A DNA stretch of 64,000 nucleotides from Flavobacterium geliluteum (GTDB lineage Bacteria; Bacteroidota; Bacteroidia; Flavobacteriales; Flavobacteriaceae). Location: contig NZ_JAGFBV010000004.1 of the NCBI RefSeq assembly GCF_017948595.1, positions 124,001 to 188,000 on the forward strand. Reading direction: 5' to 3'. Within the stretch, counting starts at the first letter, position 1, and each line of letters starts with the position of its first letter. The notes beneath the pieces were generated by a model. The model did not search any database, had not been told where the DNA came from, and was given only the letters and a program-made list of their open reading frames with translations. This document shows positions 45,607 to 54,640 of this stretch, piece after piece. The position numbers and the translations under genes are program-made.

Positions 45607-47122
45607 CTACTCGGGACAAAAGAAAAATATCATCTTTTGTTCCGTTTTTTTTTGCCCGTAATCTATTGTTTACCAGATAGATACAATTAACCATTTCATT
45701 GACTCGGGCGGTGCGGATTTTCTGTTCTTGAAATGTGAAATTTTCGGGAAAAATTAAACCAATTAATTCTCTTGAATCAGCTAAAGTCCCGCCATCAAAG
45801 GCTTCACCTAGCTTTAAAAGGTTTTCCAATCCAGTCGTCGTTAAATGCTCTATACTGGCCTTGTCGTCCTCTACACTTCCAATGCCTTTTTCCAACTTAC
45901 TGATAATTGCATTGTACTCCATTTTCATAAGATTGTAATCTTCAGCATCGATTTTCTCGGTAACTAATAAATTTCTGGCCACAGATAATTTCTTTTCATA
46001 AACTGCAATCTGCTCAAGAGATTTCTTTTTTTCACCGGCTATTACTCCAGTATGCTCTCTATAACCTTCAAGCAGAACCGCGGTATATAGCTTTTTAACT
46101 TCCTCCAAAGGTTTAAATTTATTTAAATGTTCTTTAAAAATCTTGTTAGCTATTTCAGAATTCACTCTCCATTTACATACTTTATCACAGTGATAATAGT
46201 AGTAATATTTATTCCTTCCTTTACATTTACTTCCTGTTAATTTCTGACCGCACTTGGGGCAGAGAAAAAAACCTCGCAAAGGAAAATTCTCAATAGTTTT
46301 AATTTTTGGCCGGTAGGTTCTTGCCTTACTATCAAGAACGTCTTGAACCCGATAAAATAATCCCTCACTTATAATTGGCTCATGCTGTCCATTGACCCAT
46401 CTCTCCTCTTCATCTCTATACTTAGGAACAACTATCTTTCCGCAATAAAGAGGATTTCTTATGATAAGCCATAAGTTATTCTTAGAGATAGCAAAGCCTT
46501 TCTCTTTTGCCATTTGATAAATAGATTCAGTACTGAAAATATTTTTAGCAATCTGTTCAAAGATCCAAATAACCTTTACAGCTTTATCCGGTACAATAGC
46601 AATATACTTCTTCCCATCCTCAGTTATTTTATTGGCGTATCCATAAGGAGCCATACCCATATGCCTCCCCTCTTTTTTGCCACGTCTAAGTCCTTGAAAT
46701 GTATTTAGCGCTCTGCGATCATTCTCAACTTCAGGTGCCGCAAGATAAAATGCGAGCATCATCTTGTTTTCAGGAACACTCAAATCAAGCGGCTGTTCTA
46801 TAGCCTGCGGCTCTACACCCAGTTTTCTTAAAACATTGATCATTTGGTAAGCATCACCCGCATTCCGGCTGAACCTGTCCCACTTCATAAAAAGTACCAG
46901 ATTAATTTTATTTTTATATTTCTTCACATCAGCTAGGAATTTTTTCCATTGAGGCCTGTTGAAAGTCTTTGCTGAATGATCTTCATAGATTACGTTACGT
47001 ATCTGTATTTGGTTTATGCTGCAATATTTCCTAAGCATTTCTTCCTGATTACGCTGGGAGAACCCTTTCTCTGCCTGCTCGTCAGTACTTACTCGAATAT
47101 ACAAATCTGCTATCTTGCTCAT
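45572..47122 (-). CDS. Large serine recombinase (integrase)
   Basis: 516 aa site-specific DNA recombinase. The resolvase domain (1-150) has R10 and nucleophile S12 in YIRVSTDEQ, then the recombinase domain (about 165-280, RRGKKEGRHMGMAPYGY), a zinc ribbon (CPKCGQKL and a later CDKVC) and a coiled-coil region. The stop codon lies inside the tRNA-Arg gene, so about the last 11 residues are encoded antisense to the tRNA and the preceding ones antisense to its terminator. That tail would change if the element excised. The start overlaps the upstream 56-codon ORF by ATGA. Confidence 0.93.
   Translation of the reverse strand: MSKIADLYIRVSTDEQAEKGFSQRNQEEMLRKYCSINQIQIRNVIYEDHSAKTFNRPQWKKFLADVKKYKNKINLVLFMKWDRFSRNAGDAYQMINVLRKLGVEPQAIEQPLDLSVPENKMMLAFYLAAPEVENDRRALNTFQGLRRGKKEGRHMGMAPYGYANKITEDGKKYIAIVPDKAVKVIWIFEQIAKNIFSTESIYQMAKEKGFAISKNNLWLIIRNPLYCGKIVVPKYRDEEERWVNGQHEPIISEGLFYRVQDVLDSKARTYRPKIKTIENFPLRGFFLCPKCGQKLTGSKCKGRNKYYYYYHCDKVCKWRVNSEIANKIFKEHLNKFKPLEEVKKLYTAVLLEGYREHTGVIAGEKKKSLEQIAVYEKKLSVARNLLVTEKIDAEDYNLMKMEYNAIISKLEKGIGSVEDDKASIEHLTTTGLENLLKLGEAFDGGTLADSRELIGLIFPENFTFQEQKIRTARVNEMVNCIYLVNNRLRAKKNGTKDDIFLLSRVVTSTGFKPVTF
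45612..45653 (+). terminator. Terminator of tRNA-Arg
   Basis: CGGGACAAAAGA and TCTTTTGTTCCG form a 12-bp stem with one G-U pair and a 9-base loop, followed by nine T residues. The recombinase gene runs through it on the other strand. Confidence 0.85.
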
Positions 47123-47289
47123 TTTGTTTTATTTATATGTTTCAACACAGCGATATTAGCAATTATTCTTAAGAAATACAAGATTTCCTCTGCTTGTTCG
47201 ATGGTAACATCTAATCCCTCAGACCTAAGCATTTGTAAAGCTTTTTCCATGGTCAATTTTGAATTACTGTAGTCAATATCTTTTTCCAT
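47119..47289 (-). CDS. Small protein upstream of the serine recombinase (56 aa)
   Basis: The frame reads MEKDIDYSNSKLTMEKALQM and continues through LRSEGLDVTIEQAEEILYFL to HINKTK. The stop overlaps the recombinase start as ATGA, which indicates translational coupling. The helical LDV(T/S)xEQAxEIL motif resembles short proteins found before recombinases in other Bacteroidota, which are often misnamed as PTS components. A role as recombinase partner or directionality factor is only inference. Confidence 0.75.
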   Translation of the reverse strand: MEKDIDYSNSKLTMEKALQMLRSEGLDVTIEQAEEILYFLRIIANIAVLKHINKTK

Positions 47290-47340
47290 AATCACACTTT
47301 TTAAAATTCATAAAACTGTAATTTAAATGTAAAAATGCTT

Positions 47341-47374
47341 CAAATTTATTTTTCAACATTACTTGTCCTTACAA
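47341..47374 (-). promoter_or_regulatory. Predicted promoter of the recombinase pair
   Basis: TTG (47374-47372) and TAAATTTG (47348-47341) on the minus strand with a 23-base spacer. The small palindrome CTTGTCCTTACAAG (47362-47375) overlaps the -33 box and could be an operator. Confidence 0.4.
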
Positions 47375-47648
47375 GGAAGCCTTTTTCCGGCTTGATATTT
47401 TAAATCATTTAGAAGAACTCAAGACTTTTTAATATTGTACACTAATATTCTTCTAGAAGATATCGAAAATCCGGCTAGTTTTTAACCTTCAAATTTGTCT
47501 CGTTTAAAATCTCGAACAACTCAAGTGGATTTTCGTAGCTATACTTCTAACCAACGACAAATTATAACAAACTCATTAATATTTAACAATATAACCTCAA
47601 TTACATAATTTATTTGTTAATTTATTATATTTACAAAAAAAAGTAATT
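47375..47648. other. Divergent region between the recombinase pair and the fusion gene
   Basis: AT-rich, with no supported coding frame. It should hold the promoter of the gene at 47649, but only an imperfect TATATTTA box is visible near 47627. Confidence 0.4.
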
Positions 47649-49055
47649 ATGGAAATTGATTTTTTAGAAAGATCAGTTAATGATTTAATGAATAGGCTTG
47701 GCGCAGGAAATGCACATCCTGGTTCTGGAAGTGCCGCAGCATTTCAAGGAATGGTATCTGCAAAAATGATCTCTACTGTGCTTAGCTTAACTGCCAACTC
47801 AAAAAGTCCTCATCTTTACGCACACTGCATTAAAGAAATTCTGGATTATCAGGAACATATAGAAAATAAGATTTATCCGGCTCTGGCTGAATTATTCCAA
47901 AAGGATTCAGATCAGTTCGAAATCACAATAGCTACCAGAAAAGAACGAGATGAGGCGACTGAAGACGCAGATGTCAATTATCTTAGAAGAAGGGCTTTAG
48001 AAGAGCTGAAAGTCTGTATAATTATTCCTTTTGATATTGCAGAATTATCTGCAGAGCTAGCGGAAATCGCATGTTTTGTATTTGATAACTGCGTTAAAAA
48101 AGCCCGCGGCGACTCACAAGTTGCTTTAAGCGGTGCATTATCCGCCTTGGCAGGTTGTATTTCAATAATAAGGTTAAATGTACTATCCTTTAATAGCGAC
48201 GAGTATAATTACACAAAAGCCGTCGTGGACGAGGTTAATAACGTCGAAAAACTATATCAGGAATTAAGTACCGTTGCAGATTTAAAAATAAAAATTCTAC
48301 ACGATGAATTCCAGGCTAAAATACCATTATTCGAAGGAGTCACGGTGCTTCTTGCTAAATACAGAGGAATTAAAAACTGTAATATAGAACAATGCACACG
48401 TGATCTGCAGAATTTAATCTGGAACAACCGTAGTTTAATCTGGAAGAAAAATACTCCGCAGAATGCACTGGAAATTTTAAAACCTGAAGCAATCTTAAAG
48501 CAGGTCCTGGGTTATGACTGCTTCTTTTCAGAACAATACGGTGTCCCTACAGGGGACGACGGTATAATTGAAGTGGCGGGGGTAATTGATCAGCCCAACA
48601 AACTTGTAGCAATTTCGACTGTTTACCCGAAAGAAGTCCAGAATTTTACTGCGGCGCACGAACTCGCTCATGCGATACTTCACCAGCATCCTATATTACA
48701 CAGGGACAACCCCTTTGACCGTCCAAGACAAAAAGCAGATGGGGATCCAACGGAATACGAAGCAGACAAATTTGCAGCTTATTTTCTGATGCCAAAAAAA
48801 ATAGTGGAAGAAGCTTTTTTTAGAATATTTGACACTTTATCTTTCAAGATAGATGACAATACTGCTTTTAAATTTGGAGGTAAAACAGCCCGAAATTTAT
48901 ACGACGAATGCAGAAATAAAAGGGAGCTGGCTAAAAAACTGGCCGCTTTAGAACTATACAATGGGAAGTTTTTTATTTCACTATCCAAAACTTTCGGTGT
49001 ATCGGCAACCGCAATGGCAATTCGAATAGAAGAATTAGGATTAGTGGACTACTAA
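47649..49055 (+). CDS. Cyclodeaminase-like / ImmA-IrrE metallopeptidase fusion protein
   Basis: 468 aa, cytoplasmic. Residues 1 to about 200 match the formiminotransferase cyclodeaminase/cyclohydrolase (FTCD_C) helical fold: LMNRLGAGNAHPGSGSAAAF at 13-32, the family's folate-site loop, then the long helices. Residues about 270-468 are an ImmA/IrrE (M78) zinc peptidase with H337-E338-L-A-H341, acidic E371 in YEADKFAAYFLMP, and the usual tail FGVSATAMAIRIEELGL. This combination is unexpected: the first fold belongs to folate metabolism or a scaffold, the second to repressor cleavage in mobile elements and defence. It has no obvious partner gene. Confidence 0.85.
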   Translation: MEIDFLERSVNDLMNRLGAGNAHPGSGSAAAFQGMVSAKMISTVLSLTANSKSPHLYAHCIKEILDYQEHIENKIYPALAELFQKDSDQFEITIATRKERDEATEDADVNYLRRRALEELKVCIIIPFDIAELSAELAEIACFVFDNCVKKARGDSQVALSGALSALAGCISIIRLNVLSFNSDEYNYTKAVVDEVNNVEKLYQELSTVADLKIKILHDEFQAKIPLFEGVTVLLAKYRGIKNCNIEQCTRDLQNLIWNNRSLIWKKNTPQNALEILKPEAILKQVLGYDCFFSEQYGVPTGDDGIIEVAGVIDQPNKLVAISTVYPKEVQNFTAAHELAHAILHQHPILHRDNPFDRPRQKADGDPTEYEADKFAAYFLMPKKIVEEAFFRIFDTLSFKIDDNTAFKFGGKTARNLYDECRNKRELAKKLAALELYNGKFFISLSKTFGVSATAMAIRIEELGLVDY

Positions 49056-49298
49056 TAAATATAAAATTAAGCTCATTATTCGGATTTGCCACATAGGGAC
49101 TTAAAACACATATTATTGCTTTTTCACTACCCTGAAGTGAATTCACTTTTTACTTTAGTCAATTCTCTTTTGTAAAACCATTATCTATCATCCAATTTTT
49201 CTTAAAAATTAATTTGTCACATTTATTAAAATAAAAATGTCAATTAAAAATTTAAATATTTGATTAGATGTAATTAATTTTTCGTGCAAAAATATTGT

Positions 49299-50577
49299 TT
49301 AAATAAGTAAAAAACTTTCAATATCAATAACATGATCCTCTCCAAACCATTTCTTAATATTGACCAAAGCTTTATCATCAATTTTTGATAACATAAAAAC
49401 TACTAAATTTTCTTTCGCTCTTGAACATTCAACATAAAAAAGATTACGAGTTCTTAGTGCTCTTTCAGGTTTTTCATCGGAATTACTAAAAAAATTATTA
49501 AAATTATACTCCTGCTTCCACTCAGTATCATCAATTACAGTCAAAACATTCCTGTATTCATCCCCCTTTGTTCCATGTTTAGTAGAAAAAACAGTTTCAT
49601 TTTGAATATGTTTCCAAAAATTTAGAATTTCATTATATGAAAGACTTATGAATGATTCGTAAAAAGATTTATCTTTTACAATTCTTTCTTGGACTTCTGG
49701 ATCTAGTTCTGTTGGATCTTGATTAATTCTAATAATAAAATCTTCCAGATTTTTAGAAACAATAATTTCTTTTTGCAGAATAATTTCCAATACTTCCTTT
49801 ACTGTTCGTTTACTTCTGGTTTTATATAAATCATCCAATATGTCAGATACTTCTTTTTTCTTTGAATGCTTGAACTCATGTATAATATTTCCGTTTTTCC
49901 TTAAGAATCTAATTGTTTTATTATGATTGTTTTCTGACCAGTATGCCATAAGATGTTCTAAACCAATTGCTCTTTCTTGAGTGTTTTTTTTTATCAATAT
50001 ATCCGCTAAAAATCTTTATAAGAAAATGATTTCTATCTAAAAGTCTTTCTTTGGTTGATTGTCCATATCTTTGAGAATAGATTTTATATAAATTTAGAAA
50101 CCCAGCCCTTTCGGCTATTCTACTATTTGCTAAAACTAGAATTTTATCTTCACTATCACTCGTAAAATTCCAATCAGATTTAACTAGTTTTTCAAGAAGC
50201 TGATTGTAAAATTCATTTTTATTTGCTTTTAATGAATCTTCAAAATCTCTAACTTTTTGCTTTGGAGCTATATTTGGGTGATTTGCCCAGTAAATAAATC
50301 TTGTAGATCCAAGAATATCTTTTTTTGGCTCCTGTTGAATATTTGTTCTAAAGTTATTTAGTAGATTAACAATAGCTTTTGATGATCTATAATTTTCTTC
50401 TTTTTTGATTAATGTTAGCACATTTTTTTCTTCTTTTACATAATCTTGTAGACTTCCAATTCCAATATCATAAATTTTTTGATGAGAATCTCCATAAAAG
50501 CCAAGAAGTAATTTGTCCTTATTGCGTAATAATAAATAATCGATTAAAGCTTGGACTGTTTCTAAATTTACTTCCAT
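49299..50577 (-). pseudogene. UvrD-type helicase, 5'-truncated and frameshifted
   Basis: Two frames read as one SF1 helicase C-terminal part: GFYGDSHQKIYDIG and NYRSSKAIV (motifs III-IV) in the first, and STKHGTKGDEYRNV and NLFYVECSRAKENLVVF (motifs V-VI) in the second. The switch is at a run of nine A residues on the minus strand (49984-49992); eight would join the frames. The N-terminal part with Walker A is missing, and a transposase remnant abuts the start. It resembles helicases of two-gene defence modules such as GajB, but no GajA-like gene is present. Confidence 0.8.
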
Positions 50578-50764
50578 ACTTTAGTAAAATGGATCATTTT
50601 TTTATCCATATCTGACTTATAAGCTTGATAAATATAATTTTCAACTCTAGTTTTCATGCATACTCTGCAAATATATCTTTGACTGGCAGACTTTGTCTTC
50701 CATACTTTATCATCTTTCGAATATCATCAACACATCTGTGACACCTAGTCAGGTTTAAGCTCAT
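50568..50764 (-). pseudogene. Remnant of an IS transposase N-terminus
   Basis: The fragment begins MSLNLTRCHRCVDDIRKMIKYG, then in a shifted frame reads KTKSASQRYICRVCMKTR and ends FTKVWK before a stop. Paired cysteines (CHRC and CRVC) form the zinc ribbon typical of IS1-type transposase N-termini. One frameshift and loss of everything after about 65 codons show it is dead. It overlaps the truncated start of the helicase remnant and probably caused that truncation. Confidence 0.6.
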
Positions 50765-50797
50765 TTTTTTTGATTTAAAGCATTATAAAATAAAAAA

Positions 50798-50813
50798 ACA
50801 GCCCGAAGGCTGT
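50798..50813 (-). terminator. Terminator of the delta-60 repeat gene
   Basis: On the minus strand ACAGCC-TTCG-GGCTGT forms a hairpin with a stable UUCG loop followed by seven T residues. Confidence 0.75.
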
Positions 50814-50944
50814 CTTAATTTTTATGCGATATTACTATAAATATCTGATTTTCTGCAAATATTTAGATGCAATAATTAACTACCAACACATCTGATACAT
50901 TACCTGAAATGATCAGAGACCCTACATATCATGATTCAATCTGA

Positions 50945-53431
50945 TTAATTTTTAATAAACTTAGCATTCATAACGCCTTTATCTGTCTTTAATCGCAAGA
51001 AGTAAATACCTTGCATGTATTGGGTAACCTTTATAAAATTTGAATTTAAAGTATTTGAATCTACTTTTCTTCCGGTTATATCAAAGACTTCATAACCTGA
51101 TATACCGATACCCTCTGGAAGGCTTATTTTTAGATCATCGATTGCTGGATTTGGATATACGTAAATTATACTATCCTGTTTAAATTGGTCTGTACTTAAA
51201 GTATTGGACATATTCATACGGGCTATAGTTTTTATATGTGTTTCATTATAGGAACCAAAATTCCCTCCAGCAAGAAGCTTTCCGTCATTTTGAAAAATTA
51301 AGGCCCCAACCGACCCATTAAATCCTGTTCCGGCCAGGAAATCCGTATCTAATGTACCATCCGTATTCAATCGCATTATATTACTGCCTCCATTATTAGC
51401 TGCAGGAAAAAATCCTCCTACAATAATTTTACCATCCTTCTGGATTACACTGCTGGCAAGAGATACATTTCCATATAATACAGGGATTTTAAACGAGGTG
51501 TCTAGGCTTCCGTCCGCATTCATACGAACAACTCCTTTTGAAGGAATTTTATTAAAAGTATTAAACGCACCGGCGAGAACAATTTTACCATCCTTTTGTA
51601 CAGCACTGGAATAAACAAAGTAATTTGGCCCTTCACCACCAGGGCTAAAGGTTGTATCTAAACTTCCATTGGCATTTAATCTGAGAACTTGTCCATTATT
51701 TGCATAATTATATTCTAGCAAAAGTCCCGCTATGATTATTTTACCGTCCGGTTGTATGGAAATGGTCCAGATATTTCCCGCATTTAATTTAGGGAGAAAA
51801 GAAGTATCTACTGTACCATTGAAATTTAATCGAGCCAAAAGGTTTCTTGGAGATCCGTTAACTGTACTAAAAACCCCTCCGATAATGATTTTCCCATCGC
51901 TTTGCAACGCAAGGGAATTCACCATAGCGTTAGTACCTGAGCCACCCGAATTAAAGGCAGTATCTAAAGTCCCATCAGCATTTAACTGCACAATACCGTT
52001 AGCCGTTGCACCATTGTATGTTTTAAAATCTCCTGTAATAATAACTTTATGATTGGAGGTAACTGCTATGTTTTTTACCACAGCATCTGTTCCTGTTCCC
52101 ACATTAAAAGTTGCATCGAGTGTTCCGTCAGCGTTTAATCTTGCAATCCTTTTAGAGGGTATACCACTATAGGTAGTAAACCCACCTCCGATCAGTATTT
52201 TTCCATCCGCTTGTAAGGCAACTGCCCTTATGTCTCCATTTGCGGAAAGACCATTTTCTAAGAATGGATAAAAATCGGTATCGATACTTCCGTTCGTATT
52301 AATACTTGCTATTTTGTTTCGTGAGATATAATTGCAAGATGAAAAAGCCCCGCCCAGCATTATTTTACCATTAGACTGAATGACAAGAGTATTAACATCG
52401 CCGTCAGTTCCTGAATTGGGACTCGAGCTAAAAGCGGCATCTATTGAACCGTCATCATTTAATCTCGCTATTCGCTCACAATACGTGCTGTTGTATGTAA
52501 AAAAAATTCCACCGACCACTACTTTCCCATCATCCTGAATAATTACGGAATTTACAGAAGAGTTAAAACCTGTACCAGTATTAAATGTGTTATCCAGGGT
52601 ACTATCGGCATTTAATCTTGCTATACAATTAACCAATGTACCATTATAGGAGGTAAAAGTACCACCGATTATTATTTTTCCGTCTGTTTGTAAACAAACT
52701 GTTTTTATAGTGTTGTTAGCCCCAATGGTAGGGGCAAACGTAGTGTCCGTTGTTCCGTCTGTATTTAACCTTGCAATTCTGTATCTTGCCAAACTGTTAA
52801 ATGATGAAAAATCGCCCGATATTACAATTTTGCCATCAGGTTGTATAACACAGGAATTAATGACATTATTTGCTCCGGTTGTCACGTTAAATGTTGAATC
52901 GAATGTTCCATCTGCATTTAACCTAACAATTTTATTTTTTGAAATTCCATTAAATGAAAAAAATTGACCTGCAACGATTATTTTCCCGTCTGTCTGTACA
53001 GCGACAGTATAAACGATACCACTTGCTCCCGTCCCAGCATTAAATGTCGAATCAACAGTTCCGTCCGTATTTAACCTGACAATTCTGTTTTTTGAAATTC
53101 CATTATAGGTTGTAAAATTACCAACAACTATTATTTTTCCATCGGGTTGTACAGTTATGTCGTTAACAGTATTATTAAATCCTGAACCTGAATTGAATGT
53201 TATATCAATGGTTCCGTCTGTATTGAGTCGTGCTAATTTATTGGCCACTAAATTATTTAAAATTGTGAAGGTGCCGCCAACGATTATTTTCCCGTCTGAT
53301 TGCAGGACTGCTGCAGTCACATCCCCGTTGCGGGCTCCTGTCGGCTGGTTGAAGCTGGTGTCTAAAGATCCATCCTGCGCAAATCCCGATATAGTTACAC
53401 TAAGTATTAATAATAGTAGTATTTTTTTCAT
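50945..53431 (-). CDS. Secreted delta-60 repeat protein with T9SS type A sorting domain
   Basis: 828 aa. A signal peptide (to GFAQ, about residue 19) leads into about 14 copies of the delta-60 repeat. Each has a core like QSDGKIIVGGTF and a RLNTDGTxDxTFN turn, so the protein should form a large beta-propeller or solenoid. The last 80 residues are a type A C-terminal sorting domain (VYPNPAIDDLKISL, YEVFDITGRKV, QGIYFLRLKT), used for type IX secretion to the surface or medium. It stands alone among mobile-element debris and has its own promoter box and terminator. Ligand unknown. Confidence 0.92.
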   Translation of the reverse strand: MKKILLLLILSVTISGFAQDGSLDTSFNQPTGARNGDVTAAVLQSDGKIIVGGTFTILNNLVANKLARLNTDGTIDITFNSGSGFNNTVNDITVQPDGKIIVVGNFTTYNGISKNRIVRLNTDGTVDSTFNAGTGASGIVYTVAVQTDGKIIVAGQFFSFNGISKNKIVRLNADGTFDSTFNVTTGANNVINSCVIQPDGKIVISGDFSSFNSLARYRIARLNTDGTTDTTFAPTIGANNTIKTVCLQTDGKIIIGGTFTSYNGTLVNCIARLNADSTLDNTFNTGTGFNSSVNSVIIQDDGKVVVGGIFFTYNSTYCERIARLNDDGSIDAAFSSSPNSGTDGDVNTLVIQSNGKIMLGGAFSSCNYISRNKIASINTNGSIDTDFYPFLENGLSANGDIRAVALQADGKILIGGGFTTYSGIPSKRIARLNADGTLDATFNVGTGTDAVVKNIAVTSNHKVIITGDFKTYNGATANGIVQLNADGTLDTAFNSGGSGTNAMVNSLALQSDGKIIIGGVFSTVNGSPRNLLARLNFNGTVDTSFLPKLNAGNIWTISIQPDGKIIIAGLLLEYNYANNGQVLRLNANGSLDTTFSPGGEGPNYFVYSSAVQKDGKIVLAGAFNTFNKIPSKGVVRMNADGSLDTSFKIPVLYGNVSLASSVIQKDGKIIVGGFFPAANNGGSNIMRLNTDGTLDTDFLAGTGFNGSVGALIFQNDGKLLAGGNFGSYNETHIKTIARMNMSNTLSTDQFKQDSIIYVYPNPAIDDLKISLPEGIGISGYEVFDITGRKVDSNTLNSNFIKVTQYMQGIYFLRLKTDKGVMNAKFIKN

Positions 53432-53471
53432 AGGCTTATTATTTTTTGGTTTGGAAATTTTAATTAAGATT

Positions 53472-53479
53472 CAAATATA
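53472..53479 (-). promoter_or_regulatory. Predicted -7 box of the delta-60 repeat gene
   Basis: TATATTTG on the minus strand, 41 bases before the ATG. Confidence 0.5.
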
Positions 53480-53830
53480 CAATCTTTACTATTAAAAAAA
53501 AGAAACTCATCCCTTTATTAAATCAATATAGTAGATCGTTTTCTTATTTTAAAATACCTACAGGTTAAAGAGCTATAAACAATTGGATATCCACAAATTC
53601 AGTACAGTTAAAATTTCAAGCCCCACATCCAAGCCTGTTTAAAAAAAAAAAAAAATTACAAAAAAAACAACAATCAGACATCCTGCTTTATTATTTTAAT
53701 GTTCTCCTTTTTTAATACCCTTTTTTCTATTTACATTCTGTACAATTTATAGTATCACTACTTAAACACTACCAAACTGAAAGGTAGTTTGAGTGGTTCC
53801 GGCACCAAAATCCGTTTGAACTGGGAAAAA

Positions 53831-54640
53831 TTAATCTTGACTCTCATCTTCTTTGGTACTGGTGATGTTACTAATAAATCCCAGTCTTCTCAGTTTAGCT
53901 TTTATTTGATTATGTAGAACAATCAAGCTTTGTATGGTCATATATACTTACATCGGTTCTGTAGTAGTTGAAGTACTGCTGAATATAAGTTACAATCTGC
54001 TCATGAAGCTTTTTATTTTCAATATGGATTATGAAATGATTGTGATGACTGCTTCTATTGTTGAAGGGTTCTGTTGTAAACTAAGAAAAAAACATTAACA
54101 CGTACGATCGAATTAGGTTCGAGTAATTTTAATAGGATTTGAACCATTTCAACTAATGTCTGGTAAATTAAAGCGGTTAAATTCTTGAACATGACTTTTT
54201 AAAATTTTGTAACGAACATGTTTTCCTGTTGCAAATTCTTTTTTATCCACCAAAGCTAGCATCTGATCATTATGTAATTGAAATTCCTGAAGAACAGTAG
54301 TTCTCGCTTTGGTTTTACCCTAAAATAAAATTAATAAGCTTTACGCTCTTAACAGATTCTCGCTTCTCTGCAAGCTGGTCAGCAAATTTTCTAATTTTCA
54401 TTTCAAGTGAGTACAAAAAGAAATTTAACGATTTGGCATCTTATTTATTTCCAATTGCTCTTCCAGTTTTTTTCTCCCATCGGTTTACGGTCCACTTTCG
54501 TTTAGTAGAGGTTTCTTTAAGAATGCCATTTACGCTGATTCTTAGATAAATAAATCTTTCACTACTGCCACTTGTAGAACTTTTCAAAAAGAAGATAATT
54601 CCGATACTCCTTTCTAAAATAATTCAATAATTTTAAAGTT
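53831..54640 (-). pseudogene. Decayed tyrosine integrase and adjoining fragments
   Basis: On the minus strand from about 54630 the text SIGIIFFLKSS, then RFIYLRISVNGILKETSTKR and KWTVNRWEKKTGR, is the arm-binding domain of Bacteroidota phage-type integrases. LNFFLYSLEMKIRKFADQL and TVLQEFQLHNDQMLAL, then GKHVRYKILKSHVQEF, continue it into the core-binding domain. There is at least one in-frame stop and one frameshift, and the catalytic domain is not readable. Downstream fragments (KLHEQIVTYIQQYF and IKAKLRRLGFISNI, ending at 53831) are of unknown origin. Confidence 0.7.

Noticed and set aside
46976..47272. Plus-strand open frame of 98 codons across the recombinase start
   Set aside because: It lies antisense to the recombinase and its coupled small gene, has no family features and looks like a shadow of those genes.
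49984..49992. Programmed -1 ribosomal frameshift in the helicase
   Set aside because: The second frame is +1 (or -2) relative to the first, not -1, and the gene also lacks its N-terminal part.
49299..50577. Functional Gabija defence system
   Set aside because: Only a broken helicase similar to GajB is present; no GajA-type nuclease gene is seen and the Walker A part is missing.
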